Origin: Hawksworthiomyces lignivorus
Lineage: Eukaryota > Ascomycota > Sordariomycetes > Ophiostomatales > Ophiostomataceae
Length of the DNA stretch: 64,000 nt
Direction: 5' to 3'
NCBI GenBank assembly: GCA_002917075.1
Contig: NTMA01000063.1
Location: forward strand, 62,001-126,000
In this document: positions 9,487-24,700 of the stretch, piece after piece
How positions within the stretch are numbered: the first letter of the stretch is position 1
Layout of the letters: each line of letters begins with the position of its first letter
Program-made: the position numbers and the translations under genes
Notes under the pieces: model-generated
What the model was told of the DNA's origin: nothing
What the model saw: the letters and a program-made list of their open reading frames with translations, nothing else
Databases searched by the model: none

Positions 9487-12423
9487 AAAAAATCAATTAA
9501 GCAAGTTACCGAGCACGAATGAAGACGATGCAGGCTTTGGACAGAGATAGAGGAATCCGCGAGTAGGCGACGAAGCCCCGTCTTATCGGGTCTGATGACC
9601 GCAGTTCTGCGGCCTCACGGGATAGACGAGTACGCTGGAGGCACCGGCTTCTTCCGCGGAGCTGCACTTGCAGTAGAGAGCTCTCGCGATGCCAAGTAGT
9701 GTAAAATAAACAAGAAAATTTCCGATATCATAAATTCGACGCCACTTCCTCTCGCCCTCGATGCGGTCGTATGATACTTATTTTTGTGATCAATTTCGCT
9801 AGTCGACAGACATGTCATAGCGTAAGACTGCACAAGGACGCGGGAGAACAAGTTCCAGTGCCCCCCCTCCTTGCCTTTTCATGTGAACGAGGTGCAGGCT
9901 TGCAAGTTCAGCTGCGGCTTTTGTGAGGGCATCTTGAGCTCTTCTTGCAGCTCTTCTTGCAGCTGGTTTTTCTGCATTGCCCTTTCTGCCTGCCCTTAGA
10001 TTTTTGCTATCTTCCACTGCGTCGTTGCTCATCTCGGCCCCTTTTTAGCTCATTCGACCAGGAGCGGCTGGCCCTTAGCGTGCCACCTTTTAGGTGATGC
10101 TATCTTGCGGCCAGGAGCATTTGCGCCGAATAAAAAGCTGTGGCCATCTGTTCTGGATTATTTTAGACCCTGAAATCTGTATACGGGGTAGGGCACTGAG
10201 GGCGTCGCATGGCTAGGTTGCAATGGGTTAGCCAGGGTCGGCGGGAACGGTAGTGGCAAAGCCAAGGAGGGTCTCCAACTGCGCTGGAGCTTGCGAGGCA
10301 GGGCAATGGAGCACGCTGCAAGCCCAAGAAGAGCTATGCGGTTTGGCCTCCACCACAGGCGTTGGTAGCGTCCGGAGGGCGCCGCTGGCTGTCTGTCCTC
10401 TCCACGACCCCTCTTTCGATGCTACGCGACGCAGACCACCTTTCGGATCCCGGGTATTGACGTAAAAACTCAAGAAGCACGGGCAAAAAGCCAAGAAGCA
10501 GAACATCGCCTCTTCTTGACCACGATCATCGCCGAGAACTAGGGCTTACAGAACAGGATGCAAGACAGAGAAAAGGGATGGATGATGCTATTATCACCAG
10601 CAAGAAAAAAAGGACTAATGACCTAGTAGTCGTGTGGTGTTCGCACGCCCTCCATCTTGTCATTTTTCTACTTGGCACAACAGAAAAAAATACGAGCCAG
10701 AGGTCAGAGGGCGCTGGTGAGCAGCAAATGAGAGCAGGAGAAAATGCGTGATACTGCTAGGCGGGGAGGAGGAGAGAGAGAAGAGACATTATTTGTCACC
10801 TAAGACCTTGCTTACTTGCTCGGTATGGCTGCCCAGTCCACACCTATGTCTCCGATCAGGTCCCCATTTCTCATGAACTATTGTTCCCTTGGCTCCGCTC
10901 TGCCCGGGACCAATTCTCGACTTGACCCAGCTAGCGCTCATCATTGGGTCATTCGGGCCCTTTCCTGATTTACCTACCTGAATGTGGGCCATGCATGCTC
11001 CGTAACTTTCTTTCTGGCCTTCTCTGCATCGGGGCTGGGCTATGGATCTTGTTCCTGCATATTGTCTTTCTAAGCTGTACTCCGCATAATGTCGTATCTA
11101 AGCGGTCCTTGTTCAAAAAGGTATTTTTTCAGGGTCCAGTGCCTAAAAGGGAGAGACATGCGCTATTAGGAAGAATAGCTCTGTGCCAGAAAAGACACTG
11201 AAATTAAAAGAGCTCACCTCGCGTTTGCACGGCAACAGGACTCAAGGGCGAGGCAAGACAGATCGGCGACCGTGATGCGGTCCAGACTCTTAATGTTTGG
11301 GCAAGGTCCACTGCGCAAGGTCTCTCTCGGTTCCTCTTGACACTGAGTGCGGTACCGAGTTCGTGATCCTGCTCCTATCTGCTGCCTCCCATTTGCTCGT
11401 GGTACGGGGCTATTTCCAGGATGCATCTCTGCCGCCAATCTCTCTCACGTCTTTTGGCGTTAGCTCTTACAAGATGTTCGCATTTTATGCATGACAACTG
11501 CCTTATTCTCGTCCTGGGGGTCTCTACAAACAGAGGTTGCAATTGCTACGCTTCGACTGCAGATGCATGGAACCCTATTAGTCTCCGATGATTACTCGAA
11601 TGGGTGACCTCTCTTTTTCTTCTACATCCTAATTCTGCTTTTCTCCAGACAGCGTAGCTCACTATTCTTCCACAGCAGCATTCGGCGTACGGAAAGCAGC
11701 TTCTGCTGTCTCACCTCTCGCCGTCATTTCTGCCTGCATGTTTCTCACGGACCTGTTCTGTCTTCTCCGTAATTTCGGGACAGGCAATATTCCCCTGTTC
11801 CCAGACCAAACTCTGGACCCGCTGGTTCGGTTTGTAATATTGTTAAAGGTAACATAAGCCTTAGTGCATGTTCGTATGTCCTTTTTTTCTGGATCCTGCT
11901 GCCTTTTTATTCGCCACTCTGGTGGCCTGAGAGAGGACGACATTCTAATGTCATAAACATGCAGAAGAATGGGGTTTCTTCGCGTTGTCGAATTGTTTTT
12001 TGCAGAGGCTTTTTTTTTTTAAGATGTCTTACGCCATGCGCATTATTGATTTCAAGATCCAGCACCATAAGCTATGTAGATATACCACATTCTACACTAT
12101 TTTTTATACTTTTTTGCTTGCATTGTTCCTGTCCGTCATCTGTTTTTATTCCTGGGGTTAGGATTTTCTTTTGGTCGTCTCAGTGCCAGTTGCAGTGATG
12201 GTCTTCGTTTCCACACTCTCACCAAATCTGCTTTTTGACTCTTCTTTCCTGCATAATTAAGCTCGCAGTAGTGTTCTCAGCCGGATAACGGCCGCGGCTC
12301 AGTAAACCTGGATTTCTCAATTCGTTCATGTCGCTCTGAAATCAGGTTGATTCTCGACCGCTCTATGCATAGACCACTCCAAAGCTCCATTTCAGAGCGT
12401 CTTCTTGAAAGCTCGCTGACGCG

Positions 12424-12782
12424 ATAGCCTCCGCTTAAGCGTGCTGCTGGCGTGCCGCTTCTCGGCAGGACAGACAGGGGGGCCGGCGCCGGGCAGCGGA
12501 AGAAAGCTAGAGAAGCACGGGACAGCGCATTGAGTTTTTGTCGTCGCATTGCCCAACCCTTGCCAGCTGCACCTGCGGCGGGCGCGTGCGCCGCATATTC
12601 TAGTATGCTGCACGCATGGCACAGAACCGGCGCTAGCCGGTTACGATAGAAACGATAGCCTCGCTATCTGCTCCTCTATTGCCACTGGGCGAACAAGAGC
12701 AGAGACGGAGTTGGCAACTCTGCTCCATAAACAGCTGCAGGCGCTGGCCCGTTTAGGCCATAGCCTCGTTCGAATTGGAGGC
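12424..12782. other. Hairpin-rich, GC-richer patch with repeated octamer
   Basis: Consecutive inverted repeats with short loops occur at 12453-12467 (TGCCG), 12575-12594 (GCGGCG), 12625-12642 (AACCGG), 12654-12668 (GATAGC), 12697-12725 (GAGCAGAG, 8 bp), 12745-12760 (TGGCC) and 12763-12782 (GCCTC). The octamer ATAGCCTC occurs three times, starting at 12424, 12655 and 12760. No protein is recognised here. The last hairpin loop contains GTTCGAATT, like a tRNA T-loop, but no tRNA fold closes around it. Confidence 0.4.
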
Positions 12783-15700
12783 CTGTGAGAGCCAAATACG
12801 GGATATGGCCTCCCTAGCAGAAAAACTACTACATTATGATAGTCCCCGCTCCATCACTTCGCGATATCTCAAGTTTTTTTGCCCACATGTCTAGCGTCAC
12901 GCCCCGTTCGCTGTCTTCGCCGAAAAACCAGCAAGCGAACGGTTAGCGACCGCAGTAGTAGAGCTAAAAGCGTCAGCTAGCAATATTAACGAAGGTGGTA
13001 TCAACGACCCTGCAGCGCGAACTAGGAGCAACTAGCACCTGCATTTAGCGTTGTAATCATAAGTTTGTTAGTGCATTGAGCAGGGAGTTGCAGGGAGAAA
13101 GAGAAGAATACGACCTCTAGACTAATACGGCGTACAGGGGCGACAGCTGCAGCTGCGATTGATAACTTCACTGGTGGCATATGGTTCAGGCTCGTGATCG
13201 CCCATCTCTCTCTTTCATGACAACTCGGCAATATCTGGAAATTAGAAAGAGAAAGCCGGTGGTGCAAAAATGTCCAAAATACGACGATGCTGTCGACATA
13301 CGATGCAATCCCTTGCCTAGAATATGGAGGAGACTTTGACGCAGGCGAACATGAACATTCGACTCTTCATTGACGCCAGCATCGCGGTCATCTTTCTCCG
13401 CAGCTTTTTAAGCCTATGACGCGTATTGTGGAATGCGCAATCTTTTATGGTCCCAGTAAAAGTAAATAATACGAGATATATGGTTTAAATAGGGTTTCCC
13501 CCCCTCTGCAAGGGCATCTCTAGTATACATTCTGTCCGTGCCTCCTTGACGGGTGAGACATGTGTCTGACCAATTCGGCTGAACTTTTTGATCGCCACTT
13601 ATCCGTTTCTAGGAGCTTACCTTCTTTGCAGAGGCGGGTTGGATGGAGCACCGTAGTTCCAAGACCGGTCCCCTCTTTTAAGGCACCCAAGGGAGGGCAA
13701 GGCTAGTGTACAGAGCTCTATTGGGAAATGGACAATGCTTCGACCCGTTGATAACTGTTACACTTTAGCGGCTACGAGGGATGGGAGAACTCATCGTGGT
13801 GGTGGTGTTCGTTATCACGTTTGTTTCTCCTGATGATCCGTATATAGCAGCAAGGGAGAATTGGCGATTGACGCGTCGGAATGCGGAGAATGTTAGGGAG
13901 AGAGAGAAACTGGCAGGGAGAAGGCTGGAATATGGGCGTGAAGCTGTCCAGTTTCTGCAGCCTCCAGCTTTTTTCTTGGGCTGCTTATGGGGAAAACTTT
14001 TGCACCTTTCGCTGTTTCCTTCATGACGTCTTCAACTTGCTTTCAGCGCGCATACATCCACCATGCCGCGCGTCTGTCTCCTAATCTTCCGCCTCCCTTC
14101 ATCACGCCTTTAGTTTCTGGTCGTACCCTGCTCCTTGCTTCGCACTTCGTTGACGGTTTTTCAGAAAAGAGACATTTTTCAGGGGCGAACATTCTGCTGA
14201 TGAGAACGAACGGAAAAGATTAAGGGGCAAGAAAGAACTCCGGTGTGAGATATGCAGAATGCAAAGACGGGAACGAAAATGCTGACAATGTCTTTCTTTT
14301 TGGCGGCTCGGCTGGTCCTTCATTTGTCCTTTTTGTTGTCGTTGTTTGGAGTGTAGAACATTGAGATGAGTAGTGTCGAGCAAATGATACCCTGTGCAGA
14401 AGGCGTATGGAGCCATACCTGGCTGCAAGACTCTCTTTGGGCCTGCTGAACGGGCGTTCTCCGCGACCATAACCCTGAGCAGATCTCTTTGGTCTCGGGC
14501 AGCCTTAACCACCACCGGCGTTTCCGAGCCGCTATAGGCCTACATGCACAAGGTTCCCCTGTGTTGTTGAAGTCTTTTGTGGGCTTACGCGTAGGACGTC
14601 GGCGCTCTAGGCTTTTTTAGCCCAGGGGCTCGGTTGGTTAGGTGCCGCAATGGCCACTACGCAGTAGGCTTTCGGCACAAGGCACTTGCCTACGGGCACT
14701 ACAAGCATAGCCCCGTCTCGTCTTGCTAGGGTAACCTACCTATGTGAAGAGCCCAGGGTTTGCACGCAACATACGAAAATTTACTTTGTGCGCCCATGTA
14801 CTCCGTAATCGTACCCATTTTACAGGCTCATCAGTTTGTGGTAATTGCAGTGTTGCACTCAAATCATACGGGGTTTTTTTTTTTTTTTTTCAGTCATCAA
14901 ATGCATTCTGGCACAAGGCTCCCCTGGTCGGCCGTGCAAAACACAGAATTGTTTCCATTGCCACAGACAGGGTCAAGGAGATAAACTAGCCAAGAGAGAC
15001 GATGGCAAGTGTATTGGATCTTCACAGTATTAAATGTTGAGCTGCGTACTTACGCAGATCTGTATATCGGGAGAAAGGAAAAATACAATGTCGCGTATCT
15101 TGAGGATCCTATGTATTCTCCGATATCTCTCCTTCGTGATCTTCTCAATGCCATCTAACAATGTACATCGCCGCCTGCGCTTAGAAGGTATCTCGATGAG
15201 ATGGCCGAGATCTTAGTGTGCCGTCGGATTTCAGCTTGGCGTTTCATTGGGTTATAGTTTTCTTTTCTTTCTTTCTTTTTTCTTGGAGGCCTGTGCTGTG
15301 CACGACTATGCCAATTATTTCTATTTGAAAGGTCTGTAGCAGAGTCACTTAAGAGAGAGGGCAAAATGGGTAAAAGTAAGATGTGATGAAAGAGAAAGAA
15401 AAAAAAAAGAAAACAATTAGGTCTAGCCTTTGTAGGAACAAGGCCCGAATATATTTGACAGGAAATACGCGTACGCTCTTCAAATAAGCTGGTCCGTACG
15501 TGCGGGACTGGTAAAAAAGAAACTACATACGCCAAGCAGAAACTCTATTGAAAAAAAAAAAAAAAAAAAAAGAAAAGAAAATATAAAATGCCGGAGAATT
15601 TGAAAAACAAATGTTCTTCCTCAGGGTCGGTTCTCGATGAAAAAGAAACGCGATCGATAGGTGAAGCCAATCATGTGTCGTTTCTTGAGACCTGTCTTCC

Positions 15701-18700
15701 GGGGATGGAGAAAAAGAAATCCGTCTCGGCGTACGTTTCCCCCCGTTTTGCCATAGATCGCCTTTACGTGAATACAGATACAGTACATGTAGATTTCTGT
15801 TTTATTTTATTTTTTTCCTCATTTATCCCCTTAGTCCATCTTTTCGTTTTCTCTCATTCTTTTCATTGTATAAACCTTTGGGGCCAAACCCACGGATACG
15901 TGAGGAGACACCCAGTTGGCGACCTCTTCCCTTAAGCGAAGGAGCTAAATTGTCTACGAGGCGGAGTTTCTTGAGAATTACTGTATTAATCGTAGACACT
16001 GATTGCAAGGAAATTCCCTGGTTAGGCACCCCCGAAGGTGGTAAACCGACATGGTAGCAGCCTCTAGACCCTGTAGGACAGCTAAGTTCAGGTCACTGTA
16101 AGAAAAGAAATGGTAATATGATACATGACACCGTAAGTAGAATATGCGAAAAAGTCAAATAAAATAGCAGGAGCATGCATTTACCGGGCTAGAGCGAATG
16201 GATGGGCGACTGCAGCTTAGGCTCTTGGTCTCTTCTGAAAAGACTAGAGTATCAGAGCACCTTTTCTCTCAGCGTGGCTATCTGCGGCGGCCGTTTTTGG
16301 CATATATTAAAATTAATATTAAACGGCTTTGTGCCACGATGTTTAGAGAGTTTTGGTTTACAAGAAGCTATGATCAGTGGTATAGTCAGCGCCATGCAAA
16401 CAATTACTATTGCTAACAAAAAGCTAAGGCATGGGCTACTAGGCGCAACGGGCACCTCACATCCCCGGCGTTTGCATCTTAGCGAGGTGGATCTGCACTT
16501 TTCTTTTTTCCTTTTTTTCTTCTTCGTTCGCCCCTGCACGACCGGGTAGCGCTTGCTTTCCCACCATCAGCACTGGCTTTCGATCGGTTGTACCGGGCAG
16601 GGGTTGGATACCGGTACTTACAAGCACCGATGGGGAGAGCCTCCCCGGATTTGTTATCCATTGGTGGACAAGGCGTCTCTGTGGCTGAGGTTCTACGCAG
16701 TCCATAAGAACATATGATAACCAGCTACTGTATGGTACTTCCGGGAGAGTTTTGAGGCAAACTCCTGGCTCCCCAAGTGTGTGTATCGAGATTTTATATT
16801 TCTTCTTTCTCTTAAAAACCTTGAGAGAGTGTGAATGAGAGAGAGACATGAATTAAGGACATCTACAAGAAGCAAAATGATAGTTCCTTTGGAATGTTTG
16901 TCTCTTCTGTTTAGAGATCCAGCAAGGATGTTCGATCCCGCCGCCAGGGTTTATCCTTTTCTGAACCCCTGTAGCAGGTTTTTTTGGGTAGCAAATCGTT
17001 CTGCATACATGCAACTTATCCAGATTTGGAGTCTTCAGCTGTTAGATTGCAGAGAAAGAGCGCAAATGCTGTCTGCGTGATGTAAATCATGAAAACGCCA
17101 TTACTCTTGTGTCCAGCTCTCTTGAAAGAAATTTCAGCAGTCGTCAACCTTTCAGCCTTCTTCCTATAAATGCTTTTACATCATAAATGACTGTTCGCAT
17201 ATTATCATAAATGGGAAATGAGGTAGAAACGCAGCCAATAGAGGACTTGCGAATGTATCATTGCACAGATCTGAGAGAGCCAATAGGTGCTGTCAAAAAC
17301 ACAGTTCTGGAACAACTGCAGGGAACGCTCTGGAATGTTTTCACGTGAAAAACATTGCTGAGCAGCTAAACAAACAAGTAGAGAAGGACAAATAAAGCAG
17401 GTTATGTTGAGAGGTACAAAACCAAGGGAGAAAGCCCACAATGCAGCACGCCGGCGCAGCTGCTCATCTTGGTGGTTGATGCCTTTTCCTCGCTCGGTAT
17501 CATACAGACCGGAGATATGTCTAATGAGGACAAGGCCCAAGGTAAAAAGAACTATAATACATGTTGGCAGTGGGTTACGTCGACTTCGGTGAGCATCTTG
17601 TGTGGAATGCTAAGCTGCCACACGGCTTCGCCGTTCGAAAAGTGGGCCTCCTTTCTCCTCCCAGCTGTGAGCGCAGGTGGACTCCCCATGCAAAGGAGCT
17701 GCATACTCTCACGTACACACTCTCTCTTCTTGTCCCTGTGTCGCCTCCTTGTTCCTTGGCATCCCCGTTATAAACAGATTTTCATTTTGTGAATATGTCC
17801 TCTCTGGCCACAGACTGTCCTGCATGCCCTTTTACTTGAAGATCATGTCCATCGCATGAAGAGTCAAGCTTTGTCCCCATAGCCGTCAGTAACATTCAAG
17901 CTTAGGCAGCCCTCAGAAACAGCGGGTGAGGATGGTAACCAACCTCTTAATTCGGCGAGGTGAATAAGTAAAACGTTTGTTGCGGTGGCGCAGAAAAAAT
18001 ATTTGTCACCTCTGCTGCATCCCATTACACCAAAGCAGATAAGGTATTTTTACTTTTCAATATGGATTCTAATAATCCAGTTTTACTCTCGTCGCTTTTT
18101 CGCCATCTGCGCAGCTCTGAAGAAGCTTATGGTTGCTCATGTACTCCATATAGACAAGTATTTATCAGGTAATTCAATTACAGAAATGAGAGACAGAGCT
18201 GGAAGCGGGTCCAATAAACTTCCTTTTTCTTTTGCTTAGAACCTGCACGAGGCTATCCTAAAGTGAGGCAACTCCACTCTGGGCAGTGGGTATGCGGAGG
18301 AGCAGAATCTCGATAAAATAGCTATTCTTTGAGGGCGAAGAGCGGAGAATACAAAGTAGAGACAATGTCCGCTTCCGCTACGAAGATCACTAGAAAGCGA
18401 ACAAAATGCATGTTTCCAAAAAAAGATCACCTTTATCTCAGCGTACTATGACCTATTCAGCTACTTCTATCACAGGCTGTCCAGAAGACAGAGAGATGTG
18501 AAAGGTTAAATGCCGTGTGATTGAAAAATATTTCCGGTATCACTTGACTAAGCCCGAACTATCGGGAACACCACTAATACCCAGGTAAAGTGGGAAGAGC
18601 TGGGTGATCGTGCGCCAGTCAAAAGATGGAGTGGCTGGATGTTGTTAACAACCAACGAAACAAGTCAAAAAGCACTTCGGCGATCTCAATTGTTTTCTCA

Positions 18701-21700
18701 TCTAATTGTGGGTGTTATATTAGCCTATTTTGTTAAAAATATTGACGCTTGAACTCCATAAACGAGGTAAAATGCGTGTAAACGAACACTAGGTGTGAAT
18801 TCTATAATAGAGCTGTCTGATTACAATGAGATGCAGATCTCATCTTGAGGCACTATTGGAACAGTCTCTAGATATCGCCCCGTGCTCATATCAATTGTGC
18901 AGGCAACCAAGCTCGCAAGAAGCTATGGGGTTTGGTCCACACTTTTGGTCTTGTGCCGTCTTTTTCCTTTCAAATGATATTCCTTGGTCTTCCCCTAAAC
19001 GGCAAGCGTTCGTCCCTAACAGAGCAATCCTGCTGTAAATCATATACTGTACTTGTAGGTGCTCGGCATTATCCTTGTATCAAACTGGACAGATCAGCCC
19101 ACCAAACACTTCTGAAGCTAAGCTGTAGCACAGCCGTATTTCCATTTGCTCTCTGCCGATTTCCGGTCATCAGAATGACTCTGAGATGTTGAGCAGTCAT
19201 AATTCTAGCGGCAGTTAAGTTTGTTCATTTTTTTTAACCTGCACAGTCTTGTGTGCTCCAATCTTCTCACCCTGTCACCTGGCGCATTCGGATTCTGGCT
19301 CTCCTCCCAGAAAGCTTTGTCTTTCCTCGGTCTCGTCTTCAATGCCGTCATCTCTTGTGCTAATGCACAGACGATGGACGGGAAGCGCAGGGACCAGCGC
19401 CATTAACAAGGGGGACAATGTTGGCGGGGAAAGCCTTTGACAGCTAGAGTACGACGTAACATCGAGAATATGCAAGTCAAAATCAAGTAAACGGCGTCTT
19501 ATTCCTCCGTATTTGGTCCAAAAAAATTTGTTTCCTGACATTTATCATGCAGCGTCCTTTCAATAGGCACCGTCACGAAAAGAAAAAAAAAATGGCAATA
19601 ACTACAATTGCTCTGGAAAGGAAACTCGTAACAGAGCCTTTCTCTATAGACAAGTACGGTATTCAAACTGTGTCTTCAACTGTGTCTGTTTTTGGTATGT
19701 ATCTGCGCGGACAGCCATGAAAGAAGAGCAGTATCAATTCGGGTTGCCTAAAATAGCGCTACCGCACTGGTTCTCCATAGCAATGTGGAACAATCCACCT
19801 CGTCCATAGTCCAAGAGCGGAATGAGACCGTTCAGAGAAAGGAGCAGAGAGGAAGAAAATGTCCGGACGAAGCAGGGGACAAGGGACGTGCGAGTGCGGG
19901 AAAATTGACCTCGTATACCGCAGGCGAGGCCAATTTGACGCAACTAGCAAGAGAAAGCAGTCGGTCCGCACGGAGTCCAAAAGCCAACAGAAGATCCAGG
20001 GCCTTGTGAATCGGTAATGGTATCTGGCCCGGCTGCTCTTTTCCTTCTTCTCGTGCATCAAGATGGGCTATTCAAAGTTCAAATTTCTAGCACTTAAGAC
20101 AGCATAGTGCACAAATAAGATGAGCATTTCTTATACGTAACGCTCTCTTCGTGCTTCCGCCCCAGGACAGTATTCACCTTCTTTTAGCTCAGCTTGATTT
20201 CATATTTATATAGTTGCTTTTCAAGCCTCGACCTGTTGTCTACATTTTTCTCCGCTGTAGTTCTTACTTGTGCATCTTATCTTAGTCGGTAGTAAAGCGT
20301 TGGCTTCGCGCAAATGCTGCATGCTAATTGCTACCATCTTCCTTTTAATGATGCCGAATTCTGCTTTCCTAGTCCTCAGCTGTATTAGATGAATATATTT
20401 CAAAAAAAAAAAAAAAAAAAGATTGAATTTTCTCGATTTTTGAAGTAATAAAACGAATGGCCAAGACGAGATGATAGCACGGATCAGTGAGCCAATTTGC
20501 TCCAAATACCTTTGCTCGAGGGCGGCGTATTCCCTTAAGCTCTTGAGAGAAAAAGGAAAGGCACCATTCCACATCAGCTAAGATCTCACACCGGGGCCTT
20601 ACCTGATTTTGACAGAAGGCGTTCGTTCTTTTTTTTAATTCGTTCATTCCTTGTTTCTTTTCCCCCCCTTCTCCTCAATATACCATTCCTATATATGGTT
20701 CAGGCTTGCATCATCTGCTATGTCTTAAACACCCTTGCCTTGGGCAATGCGTAGCTATTCAGTCGGTAAAAAAAAGAAAGGAAACGCAAAAGGGGAAAAA
20801 AATACAGACAAAACTCAGCATCATCTAGAGCGTTCCAATGGATATCAAGGTTATCAAGAGAGCCTTCACAACTCGTTGTAGCAGCGTTGAACGATTATGT
20901 TGTAAGATTTATTATCATCACAGTTCCCTTCTTTCTTCCTGCTTTCTAAGTGAGTGATGTGATGTTCGTTTATTCTCGAGCTTTCTTCACTCTTATTCGA
21001 GTTTCATCTACTCTTTGAGAAGGTCAGCAACCGTTCATTTTCTCTAACTTGCCTTGTCTCCGTAGTTTGTCATGATTTCATAAACCAGAAGCATGCATAC
21101 ATCCATGGCACCATCACCCGTTACCAAGAGTTTATTAACTCCTCCCTCTTCATATTGTTATTCTCCCTTCGTCTCTCTGCATAATTAGGAGCTGCCCAGC
21201 TAGTCTTAGTTTTCTCATGTATTTCCATACGACATATCATTTCAACGAAATTCTTACTTCATAGTCACGTATTTGATTATTTTGTCTTCCACTAGTACGG
21301 CTTATCATATTTCGCCGTACTTAAAAAAGAGACCTCTTCGTGTAGAGCTTTGTCTTACCTCTTGAAGCTACCAAAGCCAGCAGGAGAAAAAATAATTAAA
21401 TGTTAAGGGAACTGCTAGGATAAGAGAGTTTGAGCCACTTAAGGTACTTTATGATGAAAATAGGGATTTGGACATTATGCCTCGTGCCTCATTTCCTTGT
21501 TCTTGAATGAGCGAACTTCTCCTTCAAAACCGCGTTTTCGTGTCTATCCCTTCCTACTTGTTTTTTCCTTGATTTTTAGTTTCTGTAGGAGCTAATATTA
21601 AACAATCCTATCCAGTCCAAAAAAGCTTCCTCCAGCTGTGTGGTTTCTATTCTCTCATCTCTCCCTTTCTGTTGTCTCTCTCTCTGTGTGTGTCTGCTTC

Positions 21701-24700
21701 CTCTGCCTCCCTTGCCTCTTTGACCGTTGAGTCTTCGTGCCACCAAGACCGTGTGTTGATGATCTATGCTACAATGGTTAATTTTTTTTGTCTGAACAAA
21801 AGGATTGGGAATCATCCAGATGGGGTTCTTGGGATTGTCGATGAACTCATCTCAATGTCCAAGTAGGCTCTTCAGAAGTGGTTTCTCGCGCAGTTCATCC
21901 TGATCATCTTCTTCCCCTTTTGATCAATTTCTAATTCATGTCTCGCCCTTGGTTCTTACCGGGAGAGATCAGATAAAGTGCTTGCTTAAAGTGGTTTTGG
22001 ACTCCACGGAGTGGACATATGTTTTTCTTTTAGCGGCTTGTACATTCTTGGTGACGGATAAAAAGGGGCCAGGGACGAAAGGGAGAGAGGACTTCAGCAA
22101 AATGAGGCTACCGTAGGAAGGTTCCTAAGAGCTGTTGGGAAAGTCAGCTGCAAGAAACCAAGAAAAAGGAAGTGTTGAGACGCGGTGTCAGGAATGGAAC
22201 TGAAGCACCGCGAGAAGAGACGTCGAGCGAAAGAAAGGACACAGCCTCTCGTCCGGCGAGGCGCGAGATGGCTCAGTCATGACACGGAGGTCGCGACGCA
22301 ATGGCGCGGTGTCCGGGGGCATCCCGCTGAACACGTAGTCTCGGTGCTATTCGTTTTCTAGTTCCGTGGACTGCCCTCGCTCGCATCTTACCCGCCGTCA
22401 TTTCTTCGCTGTCCCTTGCTTGTCTTTTGAATGCTGTCTTGAGCTTGGCCTGCGATGCGATGACGATTGCTGCTTGCTTGTAGCGTTACTGTGCACCACT
22501 TCGATCGGCCGTTCTCTTTCTCTCTACGTTTTATCAGCTTCGATGTTGTGGCTCATTTAGGAATTGTATGAGGTTTTTAATCGGTACTCTGCATCTCTGT
22601 CCTTGCATTGCCTCTTCTGTGCACACCTAATTGTTGATCCCGATGCGCCTTGGAGGCCATTATTTTGCTCAGTATGTAATTCTGACGCGCAGCCGTTTTT
22701 TGTTTTCTGTCCATGCAGAGTCTGTGCCTGCATGGAACTGCAGATGCAAGATGTCTATTTGGATTAAAAAAAGTACGCAGACAGCGCAGGATTGCTCTAC
22801 GTTACACACCATGCAATCCTGTTTCTAAAGTGCATTTACGAAATATACATACAACCTCTTGGCTATCGCTCCGAAAAAGTTCATCCCTGTACCCTCGTCT
22901 CTTGTTCATTGCCGTTCCTCGTCTCATCTTGTAGAATGGCCTGCTGTTTTGGGATCATCCCAAGTTCAGAATGCCGTGTTAGTCGGAATATACCACTATC
23001 TGAAAAGAGACTGACAGCCACACAGACGTGCAGGGAACGCCAGTTGACCTGCACCCGGCTTCTCCCCGCCTGCAACCTCAATCCTTTGGGTTACCAATTT
23101 TAGGTGACAAACCACAAAGCACATCATTGCTGATCTTCTGGCAGGGGTGGCCATCACAAACTAAATTCTGCCCGGCCTAGGTTCAATCAACCCCTGTCAT
23201 TGGCCTAAGGCATCCTGAAGAGAGGCTTCGCTGATTACTTTCTTTTGTAAGTAGGAAAAAAAAATTGAAACGCGTTTTGTTGAAGTTTATACGTATAACA
23301 GGGAGATTGCAAAAAGAAATGTTTTCAATTTCACCTTTTTCTTAATTTTTTTTTTTTTAATTTTGTTTTTCTAAAACAAAAAAAAATAATTAGAACTCCA
23401 TATTCAATCGTCACCGAGAACCACTGGGGAAAAAAGACCAAGAAAGGACGAACACCTTGCAGTCCACCTTTTTCCATAAGCAACTTTTACAAAATGGGTA
23501 CATAACTTTCAAAGTAGAGCAGACTGTGAGGATCGCCATCAAGAGAGATGGAATAAATGTGCTTGCTTACGAAGCTATTTTTCCATTTGTGAACATCTCG
23601 TGAGAGAAAGGTTATGCTTGCACAACTACATATGCACAGAAACATTCATTTGTGTGCTGTGCGTACGCGGAGTAGAGAATAGAATCCACAGATTTGAAGT
23701 GTCGTAAGGCTCTCGAGGAGAGTGGACCTGCCAAAAGAGAAAAGGGGTGGACCTGGTTGGATGAGGACCAACTCTCCCAATGAACTAGTGAACGAAATCC
23801 CTCCTCTGGCTCGGCTCTGCAAGGTCTCTCATGTGGCATACCTCTCTTTTTCCAGTCATATGCGGCACCAGACGGTAGGTCACGAAAGCAAAATGTCATG
23901 CAATACAGGGTACACACAAGAGAAGTCAAAGGCCGTTTGTCCCACGAGATAGGCAGAACCGCAGTCAAGGTAAAGTTGATGGGATAGCAAGAAGGTAGAT
24001 GCAACCAGCAACGAACAACGGAAACGGGCAACGGGCAGCGCATAGAGGGAGATCAAGTCTAATGTTTGTTAGTAGTCTGCAGTTCTGTCAATAGCAGGAG
24101 GTTCTCCTCCGTGCCCGTTCAGAAGTACTGGGCTGAAAGAAAAGTGGCGTCTCCGGAGCCTTCACTTTCTTTCTTCCTTTCTTTCTAACTTTACGTGAAT
24201 CCTTTTAGCGTCTTGTTGGTGCTTTTGCCGCTTTTTAACAGTTATGGTGATATATATCTCATACCCTGTGGCTTCTAACAAACCTTATTCCGCCAGCTCA
24301 GCTACTCGACTCAGCTTTCTTTCGTCTCTTTGATCTTCTCTTTTTGTTTTCTCACTGTTCTGTCTACCCAGACTGTCTCTTTCTATTTGTTTTTCGTGTT
24401 CTCTTTTCACAGTCTTTTCTATCATATTTTTCATGCACGTTTACATAGGCAACGTTCTAACAACAGCCAGACCCTCGGATCTAGTGAAAGGTAGTCTGCA
24501 TTTCTTTCTAACTAGAAAGAGACAGTGTCTCTCTTTTTTTTTTATCTACATTTTATTTTAACTTTTTACACCCAGTCCACAATCGGTCCCCACCCCTACA
24601 AGGTCCCTCCCCTATTTACACGCCCTCATCCAACACGCCTCCTCCAACTCTCAAAAGTTCCGCACCCCTCCAGTTGTCTTTCCTTATACTAACGCCAACC

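Noticed and set aside
12763..12782. tRNA T-arm-like hairpin with GTTCGAATT loop
   Set aside because: No A-box, anticodon arm or acceptor stem can be drawn around it in a 70-90 base span.
16930..16945. GTTCGATCC, resembling a tRNA B-box
   Set aside because: Flanking bases do not pair to form a T-stem and no matching acceptor stem is present.
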